Shown here: positions 25,412 to 34,473 of the stretch, piece after piece
Layout: each line of letters begins with the position of its first letter
Numbering within the stretch: the first letter of the stretch is position 1
NCBI GenBank assembly: GCA_027489065.1
Contig: JAIYAM010000013.1
Coordinates: 1 to 38,698, forward strand
DNA: 38,698 nt
Origin: Erythrobacteraceae bacterium
GTDB lineage: Bacteria > Pseudomonadota > Alphaproteobacteria > Sphingomonadales > Sphingomonadaceae
Direction of reading: 5' to 3'
Made by a program: the position numbers and the translations under genes
Notes under the pieces: generated by a model
What the model was told of the DNA's origin: nothing
Database searches by the model: none
What the model saw: the letters and a program-made list of their open reading frames with translations, nothing else

Positions 25412-27112
25412 ATGACCGATCACGTCAGGCAGCAGGATTTCGAACGCTTCACCGGGCCGAACCCGGCGGGCGCCGATGAAACGGCGACGGCCTATGCCAA
25501 GGGCGGCCAGGACAATGCCCGCCTGCCGATCGGCGTGGTGCTGGAGATCTCGGGCTCCGGCTCGCAGATCGCGCTCGATCTGCAGCGCATCAACGAATGC
25601 ATGGCCGACCCCGACGCCTCGATCGCGATGGCCGGGCAGGTCGGCAGCCAGGTCAAGATCCGGGTCGGCGATTCCTGGCTCCTCGCCAACGTCCGCGACC
25701 AGCGCAAGGATCGCCGCACCGAAGGCGGGATCATCGCCAATATCGACTTCCTCGGCGAAGGCGGCGAGGAAAAGCTGACCGGCCGCATCCATGGCTTCCG
25801 GCGCGGCGTCACCCGCTATCCGGTTCCCGGCGCGATGATCTATCCCGCCACCACCCGCGATCTCGAACAGATCTACGCGAGCGACGGGCGCGCCAGCATC
25901 ACCATCGGCAAGGTGTTTCCCACCAAGGACATCCGCGCCGGCCTCTATATCGACGCGATGCTCGGCAAGCACTTCGCGCTGCTCGGTTCGACCGGTACCG
26001 GCAAGTCGACCAGCGCGGCGCTGATCCTGCACCGCATCTGCGAGGCCGCGCCCAAGGGTCACATCGTGATGATCGACCCGCACGGCGAATACTCCGCCGC
26101 ATTCCGCACCACCGGGCAGATCCTCGACGTGTCGAATCTGCAGATGCCCTACTGGCTGATGAACTACGAGGAGCATTGCGAGGTGCTGCTCTCGTCCAGC
26201 GGCAACGAGCGGCAGATGGACGCCGACATTCTCGCCAAGTGCCTGCTCGCCGCGCGCGCCAAGAACCGGCTGGCGCAGGTGATGGGCAAGATCACGGTGG
26301 ATTCGCCGATTCCCTATCTGTTGAGCGATTTCGGCAACATCCTGCAGGACGAGATGGGCCGCCTCGACAAGGCGACTTCGACCGCGCCCTATATGCGGAT
26401 CAAGCAGAAGCTCGACGAGATCAAGGCCGACCCGCGCTACCAGTTCATGTTCTCAGGCATGCTGGTCGGCGACACGATGGTGGAATTTATCAGCAAGATC
26501 TTCCGCATGCCGGGCAACGGCAAGCCGATCTCGATCATCGACGTCTCGGGCGTTCCGTCCGACATCACCTCTACCGTGGTCGCCGTGCTCAGCCGCCTCG
26601 TCTTCGACTTCGCGATCTGGGGCCGTGACGAAAAGACCCGTCCGGTGCTGCTGGTCTGCGAGGAAGCGCACCGCTACGTTCCCAACGAGAAGAACGCCGA
26701 CGGATCGTCGGTCGGCAAGATCCTCAGCCGCATCGCCAAGGAAGGCCGTAAATACGGCATCAGCCTTGGCCTCATCACCCAGCGCCCTTCGGACCTTGCC
26801 GAAGGCGTGCTGTCGCAGTGCGGCACGATCATCGCGATGCGCCTCAACAACGACCGCGACCAGGCCTTCGTGAAGGCCGCCATGCCCGAAGGCGCGCGCG
26901 GCTTTCTCGATTCCATCCCGGCGCTGCGCAACCGCGAATGCATCATCTGCGGCGAGGGCGTCGCGATCCCGATCCGCGTCACCTTCGACGCCCTTGAGGA
27001 ACACAAGCGCCCGGCCTCCGAAGACCCGAGCTTCTCCGAACTATGGAGCAAGGACGGCGGCGAGGACGAGCTGGTCGAGCGCGTGGTGATGCGCTGGCGG
27101 AGCCAGGGCTGA
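25412..27112 (+). CDS. HerA/DUF87-type hexameric ATPase
   Basis: A 566-residue FtsK-HerA superfamily ATPase. The N-terminal part includes a HAS-type barrel region. The Walker A motif GSTGTGKST starts near residue 193, the Walker B motif VLLVCEEAH follows about 220 residues later, and SLGLITQRPSDL matches the sensor/arginine region of HerA. HerA-type enzymes translocate DNA, usually with the nuclease NurA or, in defence systems, with Sir2 or DUF4297 partners. None is encoded next to it, so a housekeeping role in DNA handling is as likely as defence. The ATG at 25412 is preceded by GGGAAGGG. A folded repeat separates it from the convergent queE. Confidence 0.85.
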   Translation: MTDHVRQQDFERFTGPNPAGADETATAYAKGGQDNARLPIGVVLEISGSGSQIALDLQRINECMADPDASIAMAGQVGSQVKIRVGDSWLLANVRDQRKDRRTEGGIIANIDFLGEGGEEKLTGRIHGFRRGVTRYPVPGAMIYPATTRDLEQIYASDGRASITIGKVFPTKDIRAGLYIDAMLGKHFALLGSTGTGKSTSAALILHRICEAAPKGHIVMIDPHGEYSAAFRTTGQILDVSNLQMPYWLMNYEEHCEVLLSSSGNERQMDADILAKCLLAARAKNRLAQVMGKITVDSPIPYLLSDFGNILQDEMGRLDKATSTAPYMRIKQKLDEIKADPRYQFMFSGMLVGDTMVEFISKIFRMPGNGKPISIIDVSGVPSDITSTVVAVLSRLVFDFAIWGRDEKTRPVLLVCEEAHRYVPNEKNADGSSVGKILSRIAKEGRKYGISLGLITQRPSDLAEGVLSQCGTIIAMRLNNDRDQAFVKAAMPEGARGFLDSIPALRNRECIICGEGVAIPIRVTFDALEEHKRPASEDPSFSELWSKDGGEDELVERVVMRWRSQG

Positions 27113-27115
27113 TTT

Positions 27116-27201
27116 CCCACCCCTAGCCCCTCCCGCAAGCGGGAGGGGGATTGTGTGCGCCATCTTCCCCCCTCCCGCTTGCGGGAAGGGCCGGGGGTGG
27201 G
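27116..27201. repeat. Cloverleaf-like intergenic palindrome between convergent genes
   Basis: Outer arms CCCACCCC (27116-27123) and GGGGTGGG (27194-27201) enclose two hairpins. The first has the 10-bp stem CCCCTCCCGC (27127-27136)/GCGGGAGGGG (27139-27148). The second has TCCCGC (27173-27178)/GCGGGA (27181-27186), extended by CCC/GGG. It probably ends transcription from both sides and looks like a mobile-type REP element. Confidence 0.75.
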
Positions 27202-27205
27202 CCTG

Positions 27206-27943
27206 TCAGGTTCCTCTGGTGTCCCCGTACAAGTGAATATGCATCCGGTCGCTCATCCGGAACCCGTGCTCGAGGCATAGCGCGCTGAGCCATGCCTGCC
27301 GCGAACGGAGGGTGGCGCTGTCGGTGCCTTCCGCCATCAGGAACACCCGCTCGGGCCGGAAGCGGTAACGGCGCTGTAGTGCCATGACCTCGGCGACATC
27401 CTCGGGCGAGGCGATCACGAACTTGAGGAACGCACGCGGCTCGGTGGCCCATGCGTCGAGCCGCTCGGGGATCAGCGCGAGGTCCGCCGGGTTGCCCGAA
27501 TGCGCGAGCTTGGGGCTGACATTGTACTGATCCACCCGGATATCGAGCCGCACCGGCGGGGCGACCGTGCCGTTGGTCTCGATCTCGACGCTGATGTCCG
27601 GGAGATGCGCCAGCATCTCGGCAAGAGCGGGGGCCTGAAGCAAAGGCTCGCCACCGGTGATGACGAGGCGCTTCTGGCCCAGCGCCGCAATCCGTGCGGC
27701 GGTTTCGGCGGGGGTGAGGGTGACCTGATTGGCCTTGCGGTCAAAGGCGATCCCGTCGCGGTGGGGCCGGTTATCGCCCTCGAACCGCCACGTGTAGGCC
27801 GTGTCACACCACGTGCAGGCAAGATTGCACCGCGACAGCCGCACGAAGGCGACCGGCATGCCGGCGGAAGGCCCTTCGCCTTGCAGCGAGGCGAAGATCT
27901 CGGGTCCGCCCGTGTCGTCAGTGGCAAGAACAAGGTTCAACAC
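27206..27943 (-). CDS. queE: 7-carboxy-7-deazaguanine synthase
   Basis: Radical-SAM enzyme that converts 6-carboxytetrahydropterin to 7-carboxy-7-deazaguanine on the route to preQ0 and queuosine. The 245-residue protein shows the substrate motif EIFASLQGEGPSAGMP, the cluster motif CNLACTWCDT (CxxxCxxC), and GGEPLLQ. GGAG upstream lies 3 bases from the GTG at 27943 and 6 bases from an in-frame TTG at 27940, so either may be the real start. The ribosome site directly abuts a palindromic repeat (27949-28025). Other queuosine genes are not in the window. Confidence 0.94.
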   Translation of the reverse strand: MLNLVLATDDTGGPEIFASLQGEGPSAGMPVAFVRLSRCNLACTWCDTAYTWRFEGDNRPHRDGIAFDRKANQVTLTPAETAARIAALGQKRLVITGGEPLLQAPALAEMLAHLPDISVEIETNGTVAPPVRLDIRVDQYNVSPKLAHSGNPADLALIPERLDAWATEPRAFLKFVIASPEDVAEVMALQRRYRFRPERVFLMAEGTDSATLRSRQAWLSALCLEHGFRMSDRMHIHLYGDTRGT

Positions 27944-27948
27944 AAACT

Positions 27949-28025
27949 CCGTTCGGGCTGAGCTTGTCGAAGCCCTGCACTTTCTTGAAGTAAGGACAGC
28001 CCTTCGACAAGCTCAGGGCGAACGG
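27949..28025. repeat. Inverted REP-like repeat pair between valS and queE
   Basis: CCGTTCGGGCTGAGCTTGTC continuing to GAAG (27949-27972) and its near reverse complement (28002-28025) agree at 22 of 24 positions around a 29-base loop. The right arm shares 19 identical bases with 11575-11593. The element sits between valS and queE on the same strand, so it would fold in any shared transcript. Confidence 0.85.
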
Positions 28026-28032
28026 GTTCTGA

Positions 28033-30777
28033 TTACCCCAACCGCGCCAGCGCCGCAGTCAACCGCTCCACCTCGCCCGTGTGGTGAGCGAGATCGGCGC
28101 GGGCCTTTTCAACCGCTTCGGGCTTCGCCTTCTCGGCGAAAGCGGGGTTCGACAGACGTCCTTCGAGGCTCTTGGCTTCCTTCTGCGAGGCGGCCAGCGC
28201 CTTTTCCAGCCGCGATTTTTCGGCCGCGACGTCGACGATCCCTTCGAGGGGGATGATGAAGACATCCTCGCCCGCGGTCACCTGCATCGCAGGGCCTGTG
28301 GGCGCCTCGCCGATGGTCACCGGCACGAGCCGCGCAAGGCGCTCGATTGCGGCGCTGCTGCGCTCGATGGTGCGCATTGCCACATCGGACGGGCTCGCCA
28401 GCCACGCTGCCAGTTTGGCCCCCGGCGCGATGCCGAGCTCGTTCTTCGCGCTGCGGGTGCTGGTGGTGAGGTCGATCACCCAGTCGATCGCGTCGGTCGC
28501 TTCCTTGCTCACCTCGGCTTCCGGCTTGGGCCACTGGGCCACGATCAGCTCGTAATCGCGCTGTCCCAGCTTGTGCCACAACTCCTCGGTGATGAACGGC
28601 ATGAAGGGGTGGAGCATGACGAGGATCTGGTCGAGCGCCCATCCGGCGACCGCGCGGGTCTCGACAGCGGGCGGGCTGTCGGCGTCACCGGCAAAGACCG
28701 GCTTGATCAGCTCCAGATACCAGTCGCAGAACTTGCTCCACGTGAACTGGTAGATCGCGTTCGCCGCCGCATCGAAGCGCAGATCGTCCATCGCGCGCTC
28801 GATCTCGGTCACGCAGGACGCGACCTCGCCGATGATCCACTGGTTGGCGGCGAGCCGCGCGGTCGGGGCCTTGATGGTGCTGGACGCACCGATCCCGTTC
28901 GACTGGCAGAAGCGCGCCGCGTTCCACAGCTTGGTCGCGAAGTTGCGGTATCCCTCGACCCGCTTTTCATCCATCTTGATGTCGCGGCCCTGGCTTTCCA
29001 TCGCCGCCATGAAGAACCTGAGCGCGTCGGCGCCGTACTGGTCGATGAGGCCGAGCGGATCGACGACATTGCCCTTGGACTTCGACATCTTCGCCCCGTC
29101 GGCGGCGCGCACGAGGCCATGGAGGTAGAGCGTATCCCAGGGCTTCTGGCCCATGTTGTAGAAGCCCATCATCATCATCCGCGCATCCCAGAAGAACAGG
29201 ATGTCGAAGCCCGAGATGAGCAGGCTGTTGGGGAAGTGCTTCTTGAGCAGCGGCGCATCACCCTCGGGCCACCCGAGTGTGGCGAAGGGCCACAGCGCGG
29301 AGGAGAACCACGTGTCGAGCACGTCCTCGTCCTGCGTCAGGGCAACGCCTTCGCCCGCGAGCGCCTGTGCGGCAGCCTCGTCTTCGGCGACGAAGCAGCG
29401 GCCGTCCTCGGCGAACCACGCCGGGATCCGGTGCCCCCACCACAGCTGGCGCGAGACGCACCACGGCTGGATGTTCTCCATCCAGTTGAAGAAGGTCTTT
29501 TCCCACGTCTTGGGAACGATGGCTATGTCGCCCGAGCGGACCGCCTCGATCGGCTTCTTGGCCAGTTCCGCGGCGTTCACATACCACTGGTCGGTCAGCC
29601 AAGGCTCGATCACCACGCCGCCGCGGTCGCCGAAGGGCGTTGCGATCTGGCGCGGCTCGGCGTCGTGTTCGATGTCTTCGCCGTCCTTGGACTTCGTCAC
29701 GTGCGGGATGAGGTAGCCTTGCTCCTTCATCCGCTTGACGACCAGTTCGCGGGCACCGTCCACGCCCTCGCGCTTGAAGCGGTGCAGGCCGAGGAATTCC
29801 TCCGGCACCAGACCGTCGGCGGTCTGGCAGACGTTCGCCTCGGCATCGAGCATGTTGAGCATTTCGGCAGGCGCAAATCCGGCGCGCTTGCCGACCTCGA
29901 AGTCGTTGAAGTCATGCCCCGGCGTGATCTTCACGCAGCCCGAGCCCAGTTCCGGATCGGCGTGCTCGTCGGCGATCACCGGGATGCGGCGGCCGGTCAG
30001 CGGAAGGATCACGTGCTTGCCGACGACACTAGCGTAACGCGCGTCCGCCGGGTTCACGGCGACCGCCATGTCGGCGAGCATCGTTTCGGGCCGCGTGGTG
30101 GCGACCTCGATGTAATCGCGCCCGTCATCGAGCGTCACACCGTCGGCGAGCGGATAGCGGAAGTGCCAGAAGCTCCCCGCAATCGTCTGCGTTTCGACCT
30201 CGAGGTCGGAAATCGCGGTCTTCAGCTTCGGGTCCCAGTTCACCAGCCGCTTGTCGCGGTAGATGAGGCCATCGTTGTAGAGATCGACGAAGGTCTTGAT
30301 CACGGCGCGCGTGAAGTGCGGGTCCATGGTGAACTGCTCGCGGCTCCAGTCCATCGAGCAGCCCAGCCGGCGCAGCTGGCCCACGATGCTGCCGCCGCTT
30401 TCGGCCTTCCACTCCCACACCTTCTCGACGAAGGCCTCGCGCGAGTAATTGGTGCGCTTGTCCTGCCGCGCTTCCATCTGGCGCTCGACCACCATCTGCG
30501 TCGCGATGCCGGCATGGTCCATGCCGACCACCCACAGCGCGTCCTTGCCGCGCAGGCGTTCATAGCGGACCACCACGTCCTGCAGCGTGTTGTCGAGCGC
30601 GTGGCCGATGTGCAGGCTGCCGGTGACGTTCGGCGGCGGATTGACGATGGTGTAGGGCTCGGCGTCCGGCCGCTCGGGACGGAAGCATCCGTTCGCCTCC
30701 CAGTGCGCGTACCAGCGCGCCTCGATGTCGGCGGGGTCGAAAGTGGTCGGCAAGGTGGTGGCGTCAGGTTTCGGCAT
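28033..30777 (-). CDS. valS: Valyl-tRNA synthetase
   Basis: Class I aminoacyl-tRNA synthetase that charges tRNA-Val and edits threonine. With the ATG at 30777 it has 914 residues: HIGH at 56-59 (GSLHIGHAL), the CP1 editing domain ([16 protein letters not shown]), the [17 protein letters not shown] region, KMSKSKGN, the anticodon-binding domain, and a C-terminal coiled coil ([20 protein letters not shown]). In-frame ATGs at 30792 and 30804 are alternatives; none has a clear ribosome site. Divergent from the mla operon across 110 bp. Confidence 0.97.
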   Translation of the reverse strand: MPKPDATTLPTTFDPADIEARWYAHWEANGCFRPERPDAEPYTIVNPPPNVTGSLHIGHALDNTLQDVVVRYERLRGKDALWVVGMDHAGIATQMVVERQMEARQDKRTNYSREAFVEKVWEWKAESGGSIVGQLRRLGCSMDWSREQFTMDPHFTRAVIKTFVDLYNDGLIYRDKRLVNWDPKLKTAISDLEVETQTIAGSFWHFRYPLADGVTLDDGRDYIEVATTRPETMLADMAVAVNPADARYASVVGKHVILPLTGRRIPVIADEHADPELGSGCVKITPGHDFNDFEVGKRAGFAPAEMLNMLDAEANVCQTADGLVPEEFLGLHRFKREGVDGARELVVKRMKEQGYLIPHVTKSKDGEDIEHDAEPRQIATPFGDRGGVVIEPWLTDQWYVNAAELAKKPIEAVRSGDIAIVPKTWEKTFFNWMENIQPWCVSRQLWWGHRIPAWFAEDGRCFVAEDEAAAQALAGEGVALTQDEDVLDTWFSSALWPFATLGWPEGDAPLLKKHFPNSLLISGFDILFFWDARMMMMGFYNMGQKPWDTLYLHGLVRAADGAKMSKSKGNVVDPLGLIDQYGADALRFFMAAMESQGRDIKMDEKRVEGYRNFATKLWNAARFCQSNGIGASSTIKAPTARLAANQWIIGEVASCVTEIERAMDDLRFDAAANAIYQFTWSKFCDWYLELIKPVFAGDADSPPAVETRAVAGWALDQILVMLHPFMPFITEELWHKLGQRDYELIVAQWPKPEAEVSKEATDAIDWVIDLTTSTRSAKNELGIAPGAKLAAWLASPSDVAMRTIERSSAAIERLARLVPVTIGEAPTGPAMQVTAGEDVFIIPLEGIVDVAAEKSRLEKALAASQKEAKSLEGRLSNPAFAEKAKPEAVEKARADLAHHTGEVERLTAALARLG

Positions 30778-30887
30778 GATGGCCAGCGCCATGCCAGCAC
30801 CCATGTTGCGATGCAATGATGGAGAGGGACGCACTTTGGCGGGAGAGCCTTGCGAGGGGCGGAAATTGCCCCCATACCTTCAATCCA

Positions 30888-32012
30888 ATGCAGAATTCCG
30901 CCCACCATAGCCTTGAGCCTCTCGGGGAGGAATCCGACGCGGACGGCTCACGGCTGGTGCTGTCGGGCCAGCTGACGCTCGCCCACATCGGCCCCTTGGA
31001 GACTGACCTCAGGCGTATCGACGGGCCGGTGCGCGTCGTCGATCTGGCGGGCGTCGAGGAGATCGACACGGTCGGCGCCTATGTCGTGTGCCGGATGGCG
31101 CGCCTGCATGAAAGCGACATCACCGGCGCCAGTCCCGAGGCTGAGCGGCTGCTCGCAGCGGTGCGCGAGATCGATACTGCGGGCGATACCCATCCGCACC
31201 GCCTGCCGGTTTGGGAGCGGGTACCGACAGCGCTGGGCGAGCGGGTCTTCGGCGCGCGCGGCGGCATCTACGGGGTCGTCGGCTTCTTCGGGCAGGTGCT
31301 GGTCGGCGCGGCGAGCCTCGCACGCCACCCGAGCCGCTTCCCGTTCAAGGCGCTGGTCCATCAGATGGAGCTGGTCGGCGTCTCGGCCCTGCCGATCATC
31401 GGGCTGATGAGCTTCCTGATCGGCATCGTCATAGCCCAACAGGGCTCGGTGCAGTTGCAGCAGTTCGGCGCCGAGGCCCTGACGGTGAACCTGGTCGGGC
31501 GCATCACCTTGCGCGAGCTTGGCGTGCTGATGACCGCAATCATGGTCGCGGGCCGTTCCGGCAGCGCTTTTGCCGCGCAGCTCGGCACGATGAAGCTCAC
31601 CGAGGAAATCGACGCGATGCGCACCATCGGCATCTCGCCGATCGAGGTGCTGGTGATCCCGCGTATCGTGGCGGCGACCTTCATGATGATCCTGCTCGGT
31701 TTCTACGCTTCGGTACTGGCGATCATCGGCGGGGCCGTGGTCGGCCAGTTCGCGCTCGGCATCAACTTCGTCGCCTTCCTGCTGCGGATCCAGGAAGTGG
31801 TGCCGACCCACGATCTGTGGGTGGGCCTGATCAAGGCCCCGGTGTTCGGCCTGATCGTGGCGATGTCCGGGTGCTACAACGGCTTGCAGGTGCGCAGCAA
31901 TTCCGAGGAGGTCGGGCGGCGCACCACCATGTCGGTGGTCTCGGCGATCTTCGCGGTGATCGTGATCGACGCCTTCTTCGCGGTGTTCTTCACCGAGATC
32001 GGGTGGGGCTGA
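30888..32012 (+). CDS. mlaE: STAS-MlaE fusion, permease of an MCE lipid transporter
   Basis: Inner-membrane permease of the ABC system that moves phospholipids between inner and outer membrane. In the 374-residue product the first 100 or so residues form a STAS domain (RLVLSGQLTLAHIGPLETDL, DLAGVEEIDTVGAYVV), the role of the separate MlaB in E. coli. The MlaE permease follows, with GRSGSAFAAQLGTMKLTEEI and DAMRTIGISP. The ATG at 30888 puts the STAS domain close to the N-terminus, but no strong ribosome site is visible; a start at 30816 would overlap the valS leader. mlaF begins 4 bp after its stop. Confidence 0.93.
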   Translation: MQNSAHHSLEPLGEESDADGSRLVLSGQLTLAHIGPLETDLRRIDGPVRVVDLAGVEEIDTVGAYVVCRMARLHESDITGASPEAERLLAAVREIDTAGDTHPHRLPVWERVPTALGERVFGARGGIYGVVGFFGQVLVGAASLARHPSRFPFKALVHQMELVGVSALPIIGLMSFLIGIVIAQQGSVQLQQFGAEALTVNLVGRITLRELGVLMTAIMVAGRSGSAFAAQLGTMKLTEEIDAMRTIGISPIEVLVIPRIVAATFMMILLGFYASVLAIIGGAVVGQFALGINFVAFLLRIQEVVPTHDLWVGLIKAPVFGLIVAMSGCYNGLQVRSNSEEVGRRTTMSVVSAIFAVIVIDAFFAVFFTEIGWG

Positions 32013-32016
32013 CGCG

Positions 32017-32859
32017 ATGAAGATGAACACCGACACCCGGGACGAAGGCCCCGCGATCGTGGTCGAGGGGCTGGTCAACCGTTTCGGCGACTTCGCGGTG
32101 CACGACGGGCTGGACCTCACCGTCCGGCGCGGCGAGATCCTTGGCGTGGTCGGCGGATCGGGCACCGGCAAGTCGGTGCTGATGCGCTCGATCATCGGCC
32201 TTCAGCAGCCTGACGCAGGGCGGATCACCGTTCTGGGCCGCAACCTGTGCGGCGAGGGGGCCGAGACCGACCTCGTCGTGCGCGAGCGCTGGGGCGTATT
32301 GTTCCAGGGCGGGGCGCTGTTCTCGACGCTCTCGGTGGGCGAGAATGTCGAGGTGCCGATCAAGCAGTTCTACCCCGATCTCGATCCTGCCTTCCGCGCA
32401 GAGATCGCGCGCTACAAGGTGATGCTCACCGGCCTGCCGGAAGATGCGGTGCAGAAATACCCGTCCGAGCTGTCGGGCGGCATGAAGAAGCGCGCCGGGC
32501 TCGCCCGCGCGCTGGCGCTCGATCCGGAGCTGCTGTTCCTCGACGAACCCACTGCCGGCCTCGACCCGATCGGCGCGGCCAAGTTCGACCGCCTGACCCG
32601 CGAGCTTCAGGAGACGCTCGGCCTCACGGTGTTTCTCATAACCCATGATCTCGATACGCTGTACGAAATCTGCGACCGGGTGGCGGTGATCGCCGACAAG
32701 ACGATCATCGCGGTGGGCACCATCCCCGAACTGGTGGCGACAGGGCATCCGTGGATCGAGGAATATTTCAACGGCCCGCGCGGCCGCAGCGCGCATGATG
32801 CGCACCTTCGCGGTGAGGCCGTGAACGCGGCAGCGAACGGCGCGGAGATCGGGGCGTGA
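32017..32859 (+). CDS. mlaF: ABC transporter ATPase of the Mla lipid transport system
   Basis: ATP-binding subunit that powers the MCE transporter. The 280-residue protein has the Walker A motif GGSGTGKS (about 46-53), a Q-loop FQGGALFSTLSV, the signature LSGGMKKRAGLARAL, the Walker B motif ELLFLDEP and the switch His in ITHDLDT. The KK after the signature Gly-Met is typical of MlaF. The C-terminus (about 250-280) extends beyond the core and is Ala/Asn-rich. Confidence 0.96.
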   Translation: MKMNTDTRDEGPAIVVEGLVNRFGDFAVHDGLDLTVRRGEILGVVGGSGTGKSVLMRSIIGLQQPDAGRITVLGRNLCGEGAETDLVVRERWGVLFQGGALFSTLSVGENVEVPIKQFYPDLDPAFRAEIARYKVMLTGLPEDAVQKYPSELSGGMKKRAGLARALALDPELLFLDEPTAGLDPIGAAKFDRLTRELQETLGLTVFLITHDLDTLYEICDRVAVIADKTIIAVGTIPELVATGHPWIEEYFNGPRGRSAHDAHLRGEAVNAAANGAEIGA

Positions 32860-32908
32860 GCCTGATATCAATGGACAAGCGCAGCCGCCGGGCCGCATAG
32901 GAAGAGGC

Positions 32909-33856
32909 ATGGAGACCAGAGCCAATCATCTGTGGGTCGGAGCGGTCACGCTGGTGCTGCTGGCGGCGCTGGCGGCGTTCATCGTTTGGATCGCGCGGCT
33001 GAATGAAGGCGCGCAGGACGAATACGACATCTTCTACAGCCAGTCTGTCTCGGGCCTCGCCAACGGCAGCCAGGTGACCTTCGCCGGGGTGCCGGTCGGT
33101 CAGGTGACCGAGATCGCGCTTGCCAAGGACAATCCCGAATTCGTGCGGGTGCGCATCAAGGTGAAGGAGGAGGTGCCGATCCTCGTCGGCACGCAGGCGA
33201 CCATCCAGGCGAGCTTCACCGGGGTCTCGACGATCCTGCTCGACGGCGCCCGCAAGGACAATCCGGCGATCACCTGCGAGACCACCGCCTGCCCCGAAGG
33301 ACGCCCGGTGATCCCCCCGGGCCGCGGCGGCTTCGGCGAGATCGTCGCCAACGCGCCGCTGCTGCTCGAACGGCTGGCGACGCTCACCGAACAGCTGAAC
33401 GTGATCCTCGGGCCCGACAATCAGGAAGAGATCGCCGGCATCCTTCGCAACACCAACCGCCTGTCGGCAGGCCTTGCCGATGCGAGCCCCGAACTGGTCG
33501 CGACGCTCAAGGATTTCCGCGGCACGATGGTGGAACTGAACCAGACGCTTGATGCGGTGGAGCGCTTGACGCTCACCACGGACAACGTGCTCAACAAGGA
33601 GGGCGAGCCGCTTGCCCAGGAACTGCGCGGAACGCTGAAGAGCGCCAACGCCGCGCTTGCCTCGCTTGCGGCGACGCTGGAAGACACCCGCCCCGCCGCG
33701 CGCCAGTTGCGCACCACGACCTTGCCCGCCGCCGAAGCCACGCTCGAGGACCTGCGCGCCACCAGCCGCAGCTTGCGCACGATCACCGAGAAGCTCGAGA
33801 GCGAAGGCGCGCGTTCGCTGGTGGGCGGCAAGTCGCTGCCCGACTACAAGCCGTGA
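32909..33856 (+). CDS. mlaD: MCE-domain substrate-binding protein MlaD
   Basis: Periplasmic lipid-binding ring protein anchored in the inner membrane. The 315-residue protein has one N-terminal helix (about 8-30), then the MCE domain (SVSGLANGSQVTFAGVPVG through IQASFTGVSTILLDG). A long helical region of about 150 residues (TLTEQLNVILGPDNQEEIAG onward) with repeated Thr/Leu/Ala heptads follows. E. coli MlaD has 183 residues; this longer helical tail is more like the tube-forming MCE proteins. 49 bp after mlaF; its stop lies 14 bp before the lipoprotein start. Confidence 0.93.
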   Translation: METRANHLWVGAVTLVLLAALAAFIVWIARLNEGAQDEYDIFYSQSVSGLANGSQVTFAGVPVGQVTEIALAKDNPEFVRVRIKVKEEVPILVGTQATIQASFTGVSTILLDGARKDNPAITCETTACPEGRPVIPPGRGGFGEIVANAPLLLERLATLTEQLNVILGPDNQEEIAGILRNTNRLSAGLADASPELVATLKDFRGTMVELNQTLDAVERLTLTTDNVLNKEGEPLAQELRGTLKSANAALASLAATLEDTRPAARQLRTTTLPAAEATLEDLRATSRSLRTITEKLESEGARSLVGGKSLPDYKP

Positions 33857-33870
33857 GGACCAAAGACGCC

Positions 33871-34455
33871 ATGACCCGGCCCGCCCTTTTCGCCCTTCCG
33901 CTGCTCCTTGCTTTGTCCGGCTGCATCAGCCTCGGCAGCGAGCCGCCGGAGAGCCTGCTCACCCTCAGCCCCGTGGCGAGCGCGCCGGTCGGTGCTGCGA
34001 GCGGCTCCGCGCAGCCCGTGATCGCGATCCTGACCATCGACACGCCGGCCAAGCTCGATGTGCTGCGTGTCCCGGTGGCGGTGAGCGACACCGAGATCGC
34101 CTATCTCCAGGAGGCGTTCTGGATCGAGAAGCCCTCGCGCCTGTTCCGGCGGTTGCTCGGCGAGACGATCCGCGCCCGCGGGCAGGCGATGGTGATCGAC
34201 GGAGACAACGCCGCGACGCTGGCGGGCCTCACCTTGCGCGGCACGCTGACCGAGATGGGCTACGACGTGCCGAGTGCTTCGGCGGTGGTACGCTTCGACG
34301 CGGTCAAGATCGACAAGGACGGCAAGGTCGTCACCCGCCGCTTCGAAGCGCGCGAGAGCGGCGTAGCGGCCGAGACCCGCGCGGTAGGCGCAGCGCTCAA
34401 CGCGGCATCGAACAGGGTTGCGAGCGAAGTCGCCGACTGGGTCGCGGCGGGCTGA
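33871..34455 (+). CDS. ABC-type transport auxiliary lipoprotein (PqiC/LptE-like fold)
   Basis: A 194-residue lipoprotein. The ATG at 33871 gives MTRPALFALPLLLALSGC with the lipobox LSGC (Cys18); an in-frame GTG at 33853 overlapping the mlaD stop is less likely. The domain that follows (LLTLSPVA, PVIAILTIDTPAKLDVLRVP, YLQEAFWIEKPSRLF) matches the auxiliary lipoproteins that accompany MCE systems, such as PqiC. It probably links the MCE helical tube to the outer membrane. Last gene of the mla operon; convergent with ATP12. Confidence 0.9.
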   Translation: MTRPALFALPLLLALSGCISLGSEPPESLLTLSPVASAPVGAASGSAQPVIAILTIDTPAKLDVLRVPVAVSDTEIAYLQEAFWIEKPSRLFRRLLGETIRARGQAMVIDGDNAATLAGLTLRGTLTEMGYDVPSASAVVRFDAVKIDKDGKVVTRRFEARESGVAAETRAVGAALNAASNRVASEVADWVAAG

Positions 34456-34473
34456 GTTAAAGGTTCTGCGCCC

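Noticed and set aside
25412..27943. HerA-type ATPase plus QueE as a defence island with 7-deazaguanine DNA modification
   Set aside because: The genes are convergent, separated by a terminator-like repeat; no Dpd-type proteins or nuclease are present, and QueE is fully explained by queuosine synthesis.
28733..28748. parS-like CACGTGAA in valS
   Set aside because: Four mismatches to the 16-base consensus and inside a conserved coding region.
28081..30819. 912-codon plus-strand open frame
   Set aside because: Antisense shadow of valS, which has all synthetase motifs.
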